This document shows, piece by piece, positions 43,495-56,300 of a stretch of DNA of 64,000 bases. How positions within the stretch are numbered: the first letter of the stretch is position 1; each line of letters starts with the position of its first letter. The notes beneath the pieces were generated by a model. It saw only the letters and a program-made list of their open reading frames with translations, searched no databases and was not told the origin of the DNA. Source of the DNA: Ditylenchus dipsaci (lineage: Eukaryota; Nematoda; Chromadorea; Rhabditida; Anguinidae); contig SADC01000193.1 in the NCBI GenBank assembly GCA_004194705.1, forward strand, positions 186,001 through 250,000. Reading direction: 5' to 3'. Position numbers and translations under genes: made by a program.

Positions 43495-44275
43495 ATTGCG
43501 AGATTTCGACTGCAAGAAATGCGCCCGAAGATTTGTGCTACATTCTTATGCATTGCAAGTTTTGTATCTCACGATATGCAAACCAGGGTATGAGACCTGA
43601 AAATTGTGCCTAAAGTTTTACGACTGTTAGACAAGAGACTCTGAGATTTGAACTGCAGGATTTGCGCCAAAATATTTGCGCTGAATTTTTTGTACTGCGA
43701 AATTTGCGCAGCACGATTTGCACTGCAAGATTTGCGACGCGAAAATTTCACTGCAAGATTAACGACTGTTAGATAAGAGACCGTAAAATTTGAACTGCAA
43801 GATTTGCGACGCAAGTTTTGCGCTTCATCTTTCTTTTCCTTGATTTTAAATGATTTCAAAGGCTTTTGCCAGTCCTGTTTCGATAGTTTGGTCCCGAAAA
43901 TTACAAGAATTCCTATTTTGCCAATCGTTTTTGAAAAACGATGCAATTTTGCCCATTGAAATTCTTTGGGTGCAAATTTTGCAGTTCTAATCTCACAGTC
44001 TCTGTCTAACAGAAGACAATCTTGCGGCACAACTTTTGCGGCGCATATTTCGCCATGCAAATGATCACGCGCAGATCTTGCAGCGCGCAGGGACGCAGCG
44101 CTTATCTTCAGGCCCATTTTTCGGAGTTGAATTCACACAATTTCTCATCTAACAGTTGTTAATCTTGCGACGCAACTATCGTGGTGCTTCTGTTAATGTG
44201 CAAATCGTGTAGCGCTAAATATGTCGCTTGTGAATCAGCTGTCGCAAATCTTATTGCTCAAGTCTTGCCACGCCA
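43495..44275. repeat. GATTTGCGACGCAAG word region, inverted
   Basis: AAGATTTGCGACGCAAG-like words and GACTGTTAGACAAGAGAC recur in one direction up to about 43820. They recur inverted (GTCTCTGTCTAACAG, AATCTTGCG) from 43970. The 182-codon minus-strand open frame across it follows the repeat period and is probably not a gene. Confidence 0.5.
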
Positions 44276-44366
44276 TTGTTATATGCAGATTCCTTTGTAA
44301 TAATATTTGTGCACAATGAGCCGCCATGAAAATACTAGCTTTTTCTTTGGTTTTGTCAAACAGAAA

Positions 44367-47300
44367 TTATTGCATCTTCTGATTTTGGGGCCAAGGCACA
44401 AGAAAGTGTAGTGATGGGATTTGTCCCTCTGCCTTTCCACCATCATCATTTCCATAGGCGTTGCGGTAGCTCTGGAACTTGAAAGTAACAGATTCATCAA
44501 AGGGCAGATCGACAGTAATGGAATCCTGGCCGTCTTTGCCTGGAAGGTTTGCACACCTGTTTCGCTCTGAATAATGTATTTAGTATTTAGACATTTTTTC
44601 ATTAAAAAATTGTACAATAAAGCGGATAGAAGCAACATAGGTGGTGTTGGCTGAGCACTGGACTGGCTCCTCAAAGTAGGCCACACAAGGGTAGAATCAC
44701 CCATCAAGCCGGTCAAAACAACATTATTGGTGGCTGCAATTTTTAAAATTGGACTTTTTTGTACAGAAGAGATTATAAATATTCTAACCTGAATGGCAAA
44801 CCGATGACCCATAAGTACACGGATCCACAACTGAGGCTAGCTGAAATGTTTCAGCAGTGAATAGTGAAAAACAGCAGAAAACAGAATTCACCTGTATCTC
44901 CACCTGACAACTCCAGTCCGCTGGCGCTTTTTCGTCAACATAGGCAATATGGGGTTGCTTACTGGTGCTATCCCGTAGATACCTAGATAAAATGTTGTGG
45001 TAGAGTGGAATTTCGCTTGAACGCTCAAAATATTAGGTCTATCGATAAGTTCGTGCGCATTTTTTCAATCCAATTTTTATCTACAATTTGACAACACAAT
45101 GCAACATGTAATACACCATCATGTAGAGAATTTAACGGGCTATCGTTTGATATATCATTCGCCAATATACTTGCCACCGTTCTCAATCACTTCTGCCCAT
45201 CTTCCTGGTAGCTTGTTGATTCCATCTCGATAAAAATTCACAGGTTTGAGTCAAAGAATTCTCGGATCCACTCTTCCAATTCCGCTTCGTCCTTAAAGTT
45301 TTTCCCGCTCAGCTGATTCTGCATCGATAGGAAGAGATGAAAGTCGGTGGGAGCCAAATCCGGACTGTATGGGCTGCAAATTTGGTGGATATCATTCTGC
45401 TTCACGACAATGCGCGTCTCATGTTGCCAGATTGACTCAAGCGAAGATTTTGGAGCTGGGTTGGGAAGTGCTGTCACATCCACCAGGCTTGATAAGCTAA
45501 ATTTCCGAAAGTTGATAGTTTTCGAGGGTTTTTCCTTGACTGGTTTGGTTGATATTTTCTGACTTATTTCTACAAGTCATTTTATATACAGTCGACTCTC
45601 GATTTAACATACACCCCCGATTTAACATATAGCTGGGCCGGTCCCTTCAATAATAAACTCCGTCAAATTACCACCCGATTTATCGATAGACCTAATAATT
45701 CCGCAAAATTGCAAAACTGAGGAAAATTGCAAAATTATAATAGAAGTTTAAAGCAAGGGTCGAATCAGCCTGTAATGCCGTAAAATCAAGACTCTACTGG
45801 ACTATTATAAATAGCCGTTTTTCTGCTATTTTTTTGACAAGCTTGATAACGTCTTCTAGATATAACCCAACAAGGAAACCCTACCTATCGAACTGTAAAC
45901 ACCGTATTTCCTCTAATTAAACGGCAGTCTTTGTAAACCGACACCACCTACTTCGAGGGTCTGTATCTCAGCCCAGAGTGAATATAATATTCTGGAAAGC
46001 TGTTTTTTTGGAAATAACAGTTTGCGAAAAGCCAGTTTTCTGAAAAGAGGAATTTTAGAAATGTTTTCATTTTAGAAAATGTCAGTTTTGTTTAGTTAAT
46101 ATTTTATGGAAGTTTATTTTTGTTAACTGCAGCCCACAGTCTTTATTTATTCTTTTTAAAAGCATAAGATCGTATACTACCGTCCAAAAAATTAAAACTG
46201 AATTTAAATTTTAAATCTTGGAGCTCGGTTCGAGATATTTTTGGACATTTGTGGAACCCTCACTGGAACCGCCCCTCGACTGTACGAAAAACCGAATACC
46301 AATTACAAACCTAAGCCAGAGATGAGCAGATCACGACTGGCAGTAAAACTGCAAAAGGATGACTTTACAAATGTGAATAGAAATTATAATAGGGTCCTAC
46401 CAAATCTTGTTTTCACGCCTACAATCGCAAAAGTTGATTACTAAGGCCATTTTTACTAAAAGTGGAACTTACTTGGAGCATCTTTTTGAGCTGAGCGCTG
46501 AGAATCGAGTTACAGTGTGTTTAGAGCGAGAGAAACAGCGAAAACCACTGGGATATCGGCAGTAAGGCCGAGGCTTGACCGTCAAATGCAGAAAAACTTC
46601 AGCTATTTCTTCGCAGTTCAGAAGAGATGAACTAGCTAGAACAGAACTAAGTAATTGGCTTCTCCAAAAAAATTAATTATGGTCTGTTACCTGCTTGGCC
46701 AAACTCATTCACATTCATCAGTGGGAATCGGACTAGCTGGAGAGCTGGTCCAAGACATGCGCGCAGATTGTCAACAGTCTGCGGATATCTCGGCGTTCAC
46801 ACTCAGCCTCTGCCCAGGCTTCAGCTGCATGAAAAATTATCAGCTCGCTGGATGGATCTGAATATAAATGTTTTTAACTTTTTTTATTTGTTAAACAACC
46901 AGGTGAAACAAACCTAGCTGGGAGCGGCTCAGAACACAAATGAGTGTGTCCCGGTCTATGTCAGAGACTAGAGCAGACTGTAGGGCAATGTCTGTAAAAT
47001 TTTAGAATTTGGCTTAAATAATACCCTGCCCCCGTAGCAATAACGAAAAATCCGCCGATTGTACACGCGGATAGAAAATTCGCAGCAATAACAAAAAATT
47101 CGCGGTTATTTTGAACAAATCCGCGGATTTTTTCTAGTCTGCTCGGGAGGAGGCTAGAAATATTTTTTAAATTTGTTCTTCTTTAGTAGAAGTATTCAAA
47201 AACCATTTTTAAAGGAGGGGGGGGGGGGGAACTTTATATACGCATCGCCCTAGGTCACAGGTTCGACTACCACTGGGTGCACACTCTTTCTTAATCTCTT

Positions 47301-50300
47301 TCTATTCCCAAGTTTGTGTCAAACTGATCCTCACACTCTTGGCTATCCAACAAGATCATCAGCACAGGCTTTCACACCTACTGGAGCTTATGTGCAGGCT
47401 TGATAAGCTAAATTTCCGAAAGTTGATAGTTTTCGAGGGTTTTTCCTTGACTGGTTTGGTTGATATTTTCTGACTTATTTCTACAAGTCATTTTATATAC
47501 AGTCGACTCTCGATTTAACATACACCCCCGATTTAACATATAGCTGGGCCGGTCCCTTCAATAATAAACTCCGTCAAATTACCACCCGATTTAACATACA
47601 CCCCCGATCTAACATAGGGTGGGTCGGTCCCCAGGGTGTATGTTAAATCGAGAGTCGACTGTACTAAAATGTAGCTAAGATCCTGAGTTTTCATTTGAGC
47701 TAGCACACGGCCCTGCTGGCCAAAGTTTAAAAATTTTTTATTCAGACATTTTTGAAAAGTTTATAGAAATGAGTGATTAGCAGTGATTTAGACGACTTAT
47801 TGGTGATGTTAAATATATTTAAACGAAAGCTGAGACTTGTAGCTTTCGTTTGAATTCTCAACATCATCGACAAGTCGTGCAGTGATTTCGGTGTATTTAA
47901 ATTTCGACCCTTGTTGAATATACCCCCCCCCCCAAATAAACTTTTTTTAAAAAGTGTTTTTAAGCACCCTATATCAACTCAAAATCGCCTCAGGAGTTCA
48001 AGAAAGACATTATTTTTAAGTTCTGTTCAATAAAAAAACGAGTTTTGAGCTTTTTAAAATTTTGACTTTTTACCTGTTTTACCATGTTTTTCAACATGTG
48101 ACTTGGCAAAAATAGCCTCTTGAATTTTAATCAAGAGTCTTGCTCGGAATTATGTCTAAGGTAAGTGAGTGCGCGCATCTCCAACCAACCAAGCCGTCTA
48201 ACCAACCAACCAGAGTTTATAAAAGTCTAACCAGAGTTTATTTATGCGGTAGGCCCCAGTATTCAAGACTATGTTTAACATCTTTTTTTTGTCCAAAATT
48301 GACCTCTTTTTGGTCTATTTTACCCTAATACAACCCTAAATCACTTCAAAAATGGTCAAAATGAGTACTTTTTGGTGGTTCCAAACTCGATTTTTTATTG
48401 ACCAGAACTCAAAAATAATGTCTTTTTGGCTACTGAGGCGATTTAAGGTCGATACAGGGTGTTTGGGAACATTTTAAAAAAGTTAATTTGGGGGGGGGGT
48501 GTATACAAGTAGCGCTAAAATTTTTATCTGGTGCCCCATGAAATTCTGACTCTAGAAAGTCACTAAGCGCGTTGACAAATAAATAAAATTGGTGGAGGCT
48601 CAGGCTATTTAAAACTAAGTACGCATCATTTTGGCTGGTTTCCTTTAATTTTGGTGGTCATTTGCTCGAAATCGCAGGATGAATTAACCAGAGGATGAAT
48701 TTACCGAGAATCGATTTACCGGGGATCAATTTAACGCCGCCCATTGTTACCTATTCTAAAAAGACCAAAAATCCGATTCAAGCCAAGAATATTCGCACCG
48801 AAATTCATACCCGGTGTTGAACACTGGAATAGCTTTGGGGGGGGGGGTGTTGTACAATGGAATAGCGGCAAAGTTTCTTTATGCGGTAGGCCCAGCTAAC
48901 AAACTATGTTCAAATTCTATCTTTTTGGTATTTTTAAGGATATCCAGGTGCCCTTTTAGGTATGATAAGAATAGCGGCAAATTCCATTGTACAACACCTT
49001 CCCCCCCCCCCCCAAAAGCTATTCCAGTGTTCAACCCAGCGTCACTCGTCAGTCAGGGAATGTCAGCTGGGTGTAGTTCTTTTTTTTGGCGCAAATCTAC
49101 TTTTTCTTGGCGCAAATCTAGTTTTTTCGGAGCGAATATTCTTGGCTTGAATCGGATTTTGGTCTTTTTAGAATAGGTAACAATGGGCGGCGTTAAATTG
49201 ATCCCCGGTAAATCGATTCTCGGTAAATTCATCCTCTGGTAATTCATCCTACGATTTCGAGCAAATGACCACCAAAATTAAAGGAAACCAGCCAAAATGA
49301 TGCGTACTTAGTTTTAAATAGCCTGAGCCTCCACCAATTTTATTTATTTGTCACCGCGCTTAGTGACTTTCTAGAGTCAGAATTTCATGGGGAACCAGAT
49401 AGAAATTTATTGGAGTTAATTGGAGTTGAGAGGGGGGGGGGTCAAGTAAAGTCAAGCCGGAATACCAACAACAAATTTTTTACCTCTCACTGCGAAATGG
49501 CAATGATTCATTTCCTTATCGAAAAATTTTACAGTTGATGTAATTTTGTAACGGACCGCGCTTCGGAATGAACTATAAAAAGGGATGGGAATTTTAAGTT
49601 TACAGAAATACATAAAAATGGAACCAAGGTATTATACTATTTTTGAAGGAAAGGTCATTTTATCTAGTGCTCATTAATAAAAGGGGGGTCGGTTGTCTTA
49701 CCCATGTTTTTTAACTGGGCCGTGGCAAAAAGAGACTCTATATGCATTTTTGATCAAGAGAACTTCTCGGAATCATGTCTAAGGTAAGTGAGTTCGCGAA
49801 TCTCTAACTCCCAAGCCCCCAAGCTCCCTGCGCCCCCGAAGGGGCGTAGAGTCTCTTTTTGCCACGGCCCAGTTGAAAAACATGGGTAAGACAACCGAAT
49901 AACACAAACATTCACTTTTCTATTGTTCTGCCATGAAAGTAGCCCCTTTTATTCCCTTCCCCTCCCAATCCAGCCCTTAATCCGTTAAAAATTCAAAAGG
50001 CACCAATTCAAATTTCAAACTTTGGTCAAATTTAGGCTAAAAATCCATGATACCCACCCCCCTGTGGTTTGAAATTTTTTCCACTTTCTCGGAAACGATT
50101 TGTCAATTCGCGCCTAAATTGGGGTCAAGAAACACGAATATGCAATCAGTTTTTAAAAATTCTCACTAAAAGTGGGTCAGCCGTGGGGGTTCAAGTAAAG
50201 TGTTATTGGTATTCCTTCAAAATTTGCAGCTAAATTTCAATTACTTAATCCAATTATATAGATTTGCAAATCCCTATTCTTACTTTTCTTCATTTTAATT

Positions 50301-53300
50301 GAACACGTGGAAGTAGTGAATAAAACCTGTGTTTTTGTCGATCATATCAAAACACGGTTGAAGCAGCATATCTTCTTGGAACAGTCGGGCCTGCGACAAC
50401 AAGCACACTGCATTGCAAGCTGATAGTCCATTCAGCAAGTAGCGAACACATTCCGTCACCAGTGACCGTAAATCATACTTTTTGGCTGAAAAGCAGTAGA
50501 TGAAAAACAAAGCTATGTAGATATGATTCTATCTGAAAAGCATGTGCCAAAATATACCTTGGTCACAAAGATTAAGAAAAAAATTAAAAAATATTTGAAA
50601 AAATCCACTGTCTACTGTTTTCTTTGACCGACTGCGGGAGTAGTTGTTATTGACTGGCTTCCGGACGTTAGAGGCAAACATAAGGGGAGAGGTAGGCATA
50701 TTTTACCACCGGCTTCTCAGGTGGACCGCTCAATAGCGTTCTCAAAACCACCAACCATTTTACCTGCATAAAGTGTGTGCATCACATTGTCGTCATTCAA
50801 AGACACACCCTTCACATCAAAATTGCTGTAGATGTAGCCGATCATGATGTTAAAAGCATTTGGGGAAATGTCAGGTACTCGGACCACCTCCACATCCGAA
50901 ATCATTTCACAGTCTGCTCCATATAGCACACCAGAATCCACTGGTTTGGCTTTCATCATCTCATGGTTCAGACTCTTTCGCTGCAATTTAGATGGTGGAG
51001 AAGAGGAGGAGAAGCTGTCAAAGTTGAATGGCTGATTGCGCAGATTGAGGGTGGGTATAGGGATGCCAGTTGCAGTTGCGGGCACACTGGCATCCTCCTC
51101 TTCTTCTTCACCTTCTTCTTCCTCGTCCACATCCGAGTAGAAGCTGTGGGACAGGCAGTCGGAGGTGGTCGAGATGGAATTGCCAACTTCATCTTCTTGC
51201 TCGATATCCACTTCAGGGTGGGGCAACTGGTCGGAGTGCAAATTACTACTAGTTTTCAGATGGTCGCTGGAGTGCTGGAAGGTGGGTTTGGTGTTTGGGT
51301 GTTGGATACCCGACTCGTGCTGCTTTTTTCTGGGAAAGACTTCCGTAGAACATGGCATTGAAGACGGCGGAACTGCAGCCTAGCACTAGTTTGTGGGCTA
51401 GCAGACGCTGAAAAAAGATCAAGTTATACTTACACTGTACACGAGTCGAAAATGGGCCCACTTTGAGTTCCCTTGATTTTTTCTAGACCTTTTGAAAAAA
51501 TGTTCTGAATCATTCGATAGCTATCAGGCCACAAATGAGATCAGGCTACAAAATGGTATTCTTTATGCGGACGAAGCTTAGCTACGGGCCAGCATGGCCA
51601 AGCAAAAAAGCCAAAAATTCGAGTAACCGACCGAAAGATATCGTTTTCTGTTTTTCTGGAAAAAAATTCGACGCTACTCGGTAATAACCACCCCCCCCCC
51701 CCCCCCAAAAAAAGCTACTCGGGATATGGGCTGTATTGGGAGGGGAAGGGAAGGCTAGGGGAAACTTGCCAAACGTATGTTTTGCCAAAACGAAATTTGC
51801 CGAAACGAAATTTGCCAAAACGAAATTTGCCAAATCGAAATGCGCCAAAACGAAATATGCCAAAACGAAATTTGCCGAAACGAAATTTGGCAAACGAACC
51901 AACAGGGGGGACCAAGGCAGTTTTTACGTTTTTTTCGAAATTTTCGAAACTGTGTCCTAACCACCTAAAACCACCCCAAACAACCAAAAACCACCTAAAA
52001 CAGCAAAAACCACCCAAAATTACACTAAACAACTGAAAACACCCCAAACCACCCGAAACCATCCGAAACTAAACTAAACAAAAATTTGCGGGAATTTGAA
52101 TTTTAGTCTGAACCAACCAAACCAAGTGGTCGTCCACTTGGATCAAAATTTTTTTTACGTTTTTGGGTTCTAAAACCAGTTTTCTAGACTAATTCATGAA
52201 CGCTTAACATGGTTTGACAGTGGCAAAATGCCGTTTTCTCAGTTATTTTTTGAGTTTTGGCAAATAATTGATTTTACCAAAATCAATTATTCCCAAAACT
52301 CAAAAATTTCTTCATAAAACGTGATTTTACCACTGTCAAACCATGTTCAGCGTGCACGAATAAGTCCAGAAAATAGGATTTGGAATCCAAAAACGTAAAA
52401 AAAAAATTCGATCCAAGTCGACGACCACTTGGTTTGGTTGGTTCAGACTAAAAATTTAAATTAAATTATAAATTTTAATTTTGTTTGGTGAAGTTTTGAA
52501 TGGTTTCTGGTGGTTTTTGGTGTTCTGGGTGGTTTGTATGATTTTGGTGGTTTTGGGTGATTTTGGATGGTTTCGCTGGTTTGGGGTGATTTTAGGTGTT
52601 AGGACACAGTTTCGAAAATTTCGAAAAAAACGTAAAAACTGCCTTGGTCCCCCTGTTGGTTCGTTTGCCAAATTTCGTTTCGGCAAATTTCGTTTTGGCA
52701 AATTTCGATTTGGCAAATTTCGTTTTGGCAAATTTCGTTTTGGCAAATTCGTTTTGGCAAAACATCCGTTTGGCAAATTTCGTTTTTGGCAAGTTTCCTG
52801 TTGTAATGGGATATGAATGATATGATATGGGACCTAATGGGATGGAACAAGCGCTTATGTGGTTCTCAAAAACTAATAGCACACAATAATAACAGAGAAC
52901 GGTTTATAGCACAACACGATAATTACACGACCAAACAATAACTGATGAAATAGGGAATCCTATGCAGTCACATAGAATTCCATACGAGACAAAAACGTAT
53001 TCAAATTAATCCTCACAACATCTCCCTCGCTTAATTTTAACCATAGAATTTTAAGATGACCGCAGTAATGAAAGGCACAGAGGAAAGAGACAAGCACACC
53101 AATACATAGAAACACAACAAGACATTTATTTTACTACATGGACTTAATGGGACCGTTCGCCGTAGTTACTAGGAAACCGGAGACTACATCCCGCGAAGAC
53201 ATAGCTCCTATGCAATAGATACATGCACAGCCAGTATCAAACAAATGAGATGAAGAAATAAAATGCATGTATTAAATAGGTGTCTTGCTCTTCTCCCCCT

Positions 53301-56300
53301 ATGTCAAGTTAACCCTCGACCTAGTCCACTGCTTGGTCATAGGGTCATGAATTAATCTAATGGGAGGTTGTCTAAATCGAGAGGATTGTCTGAGCGGATG
53401 GGAGAATGCTGTGTAGGAAAAATTCTAATACTACCAGAATTTTGATGACGATTGGATGAAGTATTCTGAGGAGCACCATTTCCACTTGTATTTCCACGAG
53501 CACCACGAGCAGGCTGGCCACTATCAAAGAGAGGATCATCCAGGGCAAAGCGCTTCTTCAATTGATTCACATGGATCCTGTGACACGAACCTGAATTTGA
53601 CAAAACCTCGTACACAACATTATTAATCCTTTTAGAGATTTCGCCAGGAGTCCATTGACGTTGATTGCCATACTGGAAGTAGACCTTGTCTGAAACCTGA
53701 AATTCCCTATACCGCGCGTTATGGTGACTATCAAAAGTCCGCTTCATGTTGGAAATATAATGATCTGGAGAAGCTCTAGGTTTGAAATATCCTAGATCAG
53801 GCTTCACTAGAGAGATATCGGTACGAATTTTTCTACCCAAAATAATTCTGCGGGTGTTTTGTTTTGTATCGATGGATTTGGAGTAGCACGATAGGTTCGT
53901 AAATACTCAACAACAGAAGTTCGTAAGTCTGATGAAGTCTGAATCTTAGATACAGTTCTCTTGAAAGTATCTACGAATCTCTCGGCTTGACCATTACTCT
54001 GAGGATGGTATGGTGGAGAGAACAGATGTTGAATCCCCTTATTTTTACAGAATTCAGCAAAAGAATGAGAAATGAACTGTGGACCGTTATCCGAAACAAG
54101 AGTTTTAGGATATCCGTATTTAGCAAAAAGACCTTCTAGAGCTCGCATTAGAGAATTTGAAGAAGTATTATACATTCTAATGACTTCGGGCCACTTTGAC
54201 ATTGAATCAACGATACACAAAAAGTTTTCTCCATAGAAAGGTCCGGCAAAATCAATATGAACTCTGACCCACGGTTCATCCGTCTTAGGCCATGGCTGAA
54301 GTGGATGTTTATTTGGAGATTTTGAATATAAAACACAATCAGCACACGTTCGAACGATGTTTTCGATATCAGAGTCCATAGCAGGCCAGAACACATAACT
54401 ACGAGCTAGAAGTTTCATACGGGATATTCCGGGTGACCTAAGTGCAATGTCTTCAGAATCCTAGCACGCAAAGCTAGTGGGATGACAACTCTATTGTCAA
54501 ATAAAAGACATCCATTGATAATGTATAGCGACGCCCTTTTAGAGTAATAGGATGAAATAGGCCCCTGAGGAGCTGTTTTGGGCCAACCATGTCGCATAAA
54601 TTTAATCACCTCCTGAAGAACCTCATCTGAATTTATAGAATCAGCAATCTCATTGCTAGTGACAGGAATCGTTTCTAATTGATGTATAAGAATTTGTTCG
54701 ACCTCAGCGTCGAATTGGATTTGAGCAATGACGAACTCATCGTCGTCACGTGGATAATTAGCAACTAGACGGGAAGGGAATCGACCTGTCCAAAGTCAGC
54801 AGTATTGATGTATTGAATATCGAAATTATAGGCACTCAGGATTAAAGCCATCTTTGAAGTCGACTAGCAGCATAAACAGGTATGCCCTTTTTAGACCCAA
54901 AGATAGCTAGTAATGGTTTATGGTCCGTCTGAAGAATGAATTTACGGCCAAAGATGAATTTATGGAATTTCTTTACTGCGAAGATTAACCCTAACCCTTC
55001 TTTCTCAATCTGACTGTAATTTTGCTGAGATGAATTTAATGATCGTGAAGCATGTTCAACGACTTTTATGGATCCGTCAGGGAATTTATGAGAAAGAGTT
55101 GCTCCAATGCCATCCTTTGAGGCATCTGCTGAAACAATTATAGGTAATTTAGGATCGTAATGTACTAACAAAAGATCGGAACAAATGATGTCCTTAGCCC
55201 TATCAAAAGCTACCTGACAATCTTTTGACCACTTGAACGGAATGTCTTTTTGAAGTAGTTTATCCAACGGAGTACGCAACTGTCGCATCTCCTTAATGTA
55301 TTTGCCATAGAAATTTAATGCCCCAAGGAATGATCTAACTTGCGACACATTTTGAGGACTAGGCATGTTTTTAATTGCAATGGATCTTTTTGGATCTGGC
55401 TTGATTCCAGTAGAATCAACAATTTGACCTAAGTAATTAACTTGCTCGACGCCAAATTTGCATTTGTCCAATTTTAGATGAAATCCAAATGATTGAATTC
55501 GTTGAAGAACAGCGAAAACGTCTTTGTAATGTATATCCCTTGAAGGAGAAGCTATAATCACATCATCTAAGTAGGCAAAAGCAAATTTGAAGTCTACAAG
55601 CATTTGGTCCATAACTTTCTGAAATATTGAGGGTGCGGATTTGACACCAAAAGGAAGTCTCTCATATTGGAAAATGCCTCTGTGCGTATTAATTCCACAC
55701 AACTTTTTAGATTCCTCGTCTAACTCTATCTGGAAATAGGCATCAGACAGGTCAAGACACGTGAATATTTTAGATCCATTTAGTTTGCACAAAATTTCAT
55801 CTGGGATCGGCAATGGGTGTTTGTTCAGTTCGAGCGCATTATTTAAACCTGTCGAGAAATCGGCACAAACTCTAGTTTTACCATCCTTTTTCTTGACCGC
55901 GACAATAGGAGCTGCCCACTCAGAAAAATCAACTGGGCGAATCACCCCTAATTGCTGAAGTCTATCTAATTCTGAATCGATATCGCCTGTACTCCCATAG
56001 GGACAGGACGTTTTGGAATAAAGCTAGGTTTCGCGCCAGGTTTAACATAGAGATGCGCCTTGACCTTTGAACAGTGACCGAGAATGTTTTCTTGAAAAAG
56101 ATTTGGAAAATGTTGCACTAACTGGCTTTTCTCAAAAGACAAAGGAGTTTTCGATGTAGAAATATTATTGATCTGAGAAAGAAGCGAAGGGATAGAGCAA
56201 ACTGAGGACAGTCGACTAACCAAGTCTAGTGCTAATAACCAGGGTCGGCCAATAAGATCGAAGTAATTGTTGCTAACGACAAAGCATGATAGAATTTGGG

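Noticed and set aside
43569..44117. A 182-codon minus-strand open frame
   Set aside because: It follows the period of the GATTTGCGACGCAAG word region; the residues repeat with the words and show no domain.
51434..51504. A candidate BTBD-like exon directly upstream of 51407, separated by a 26-bp intron with a perfect GTAAGT donor
   Set aside because: The true preceding exon was found at 59534-59632. Its GCDVMFVVGDEQE end joins the RLLAHK exon in phase 0 and fits the BTB fold much better.
51736..52062. Several overlapping open frames on both strands
   Set aside because: They read through CGAAATTTGCCAAAA words, producing KRNLPKRNLP-like repeats with no gene features.
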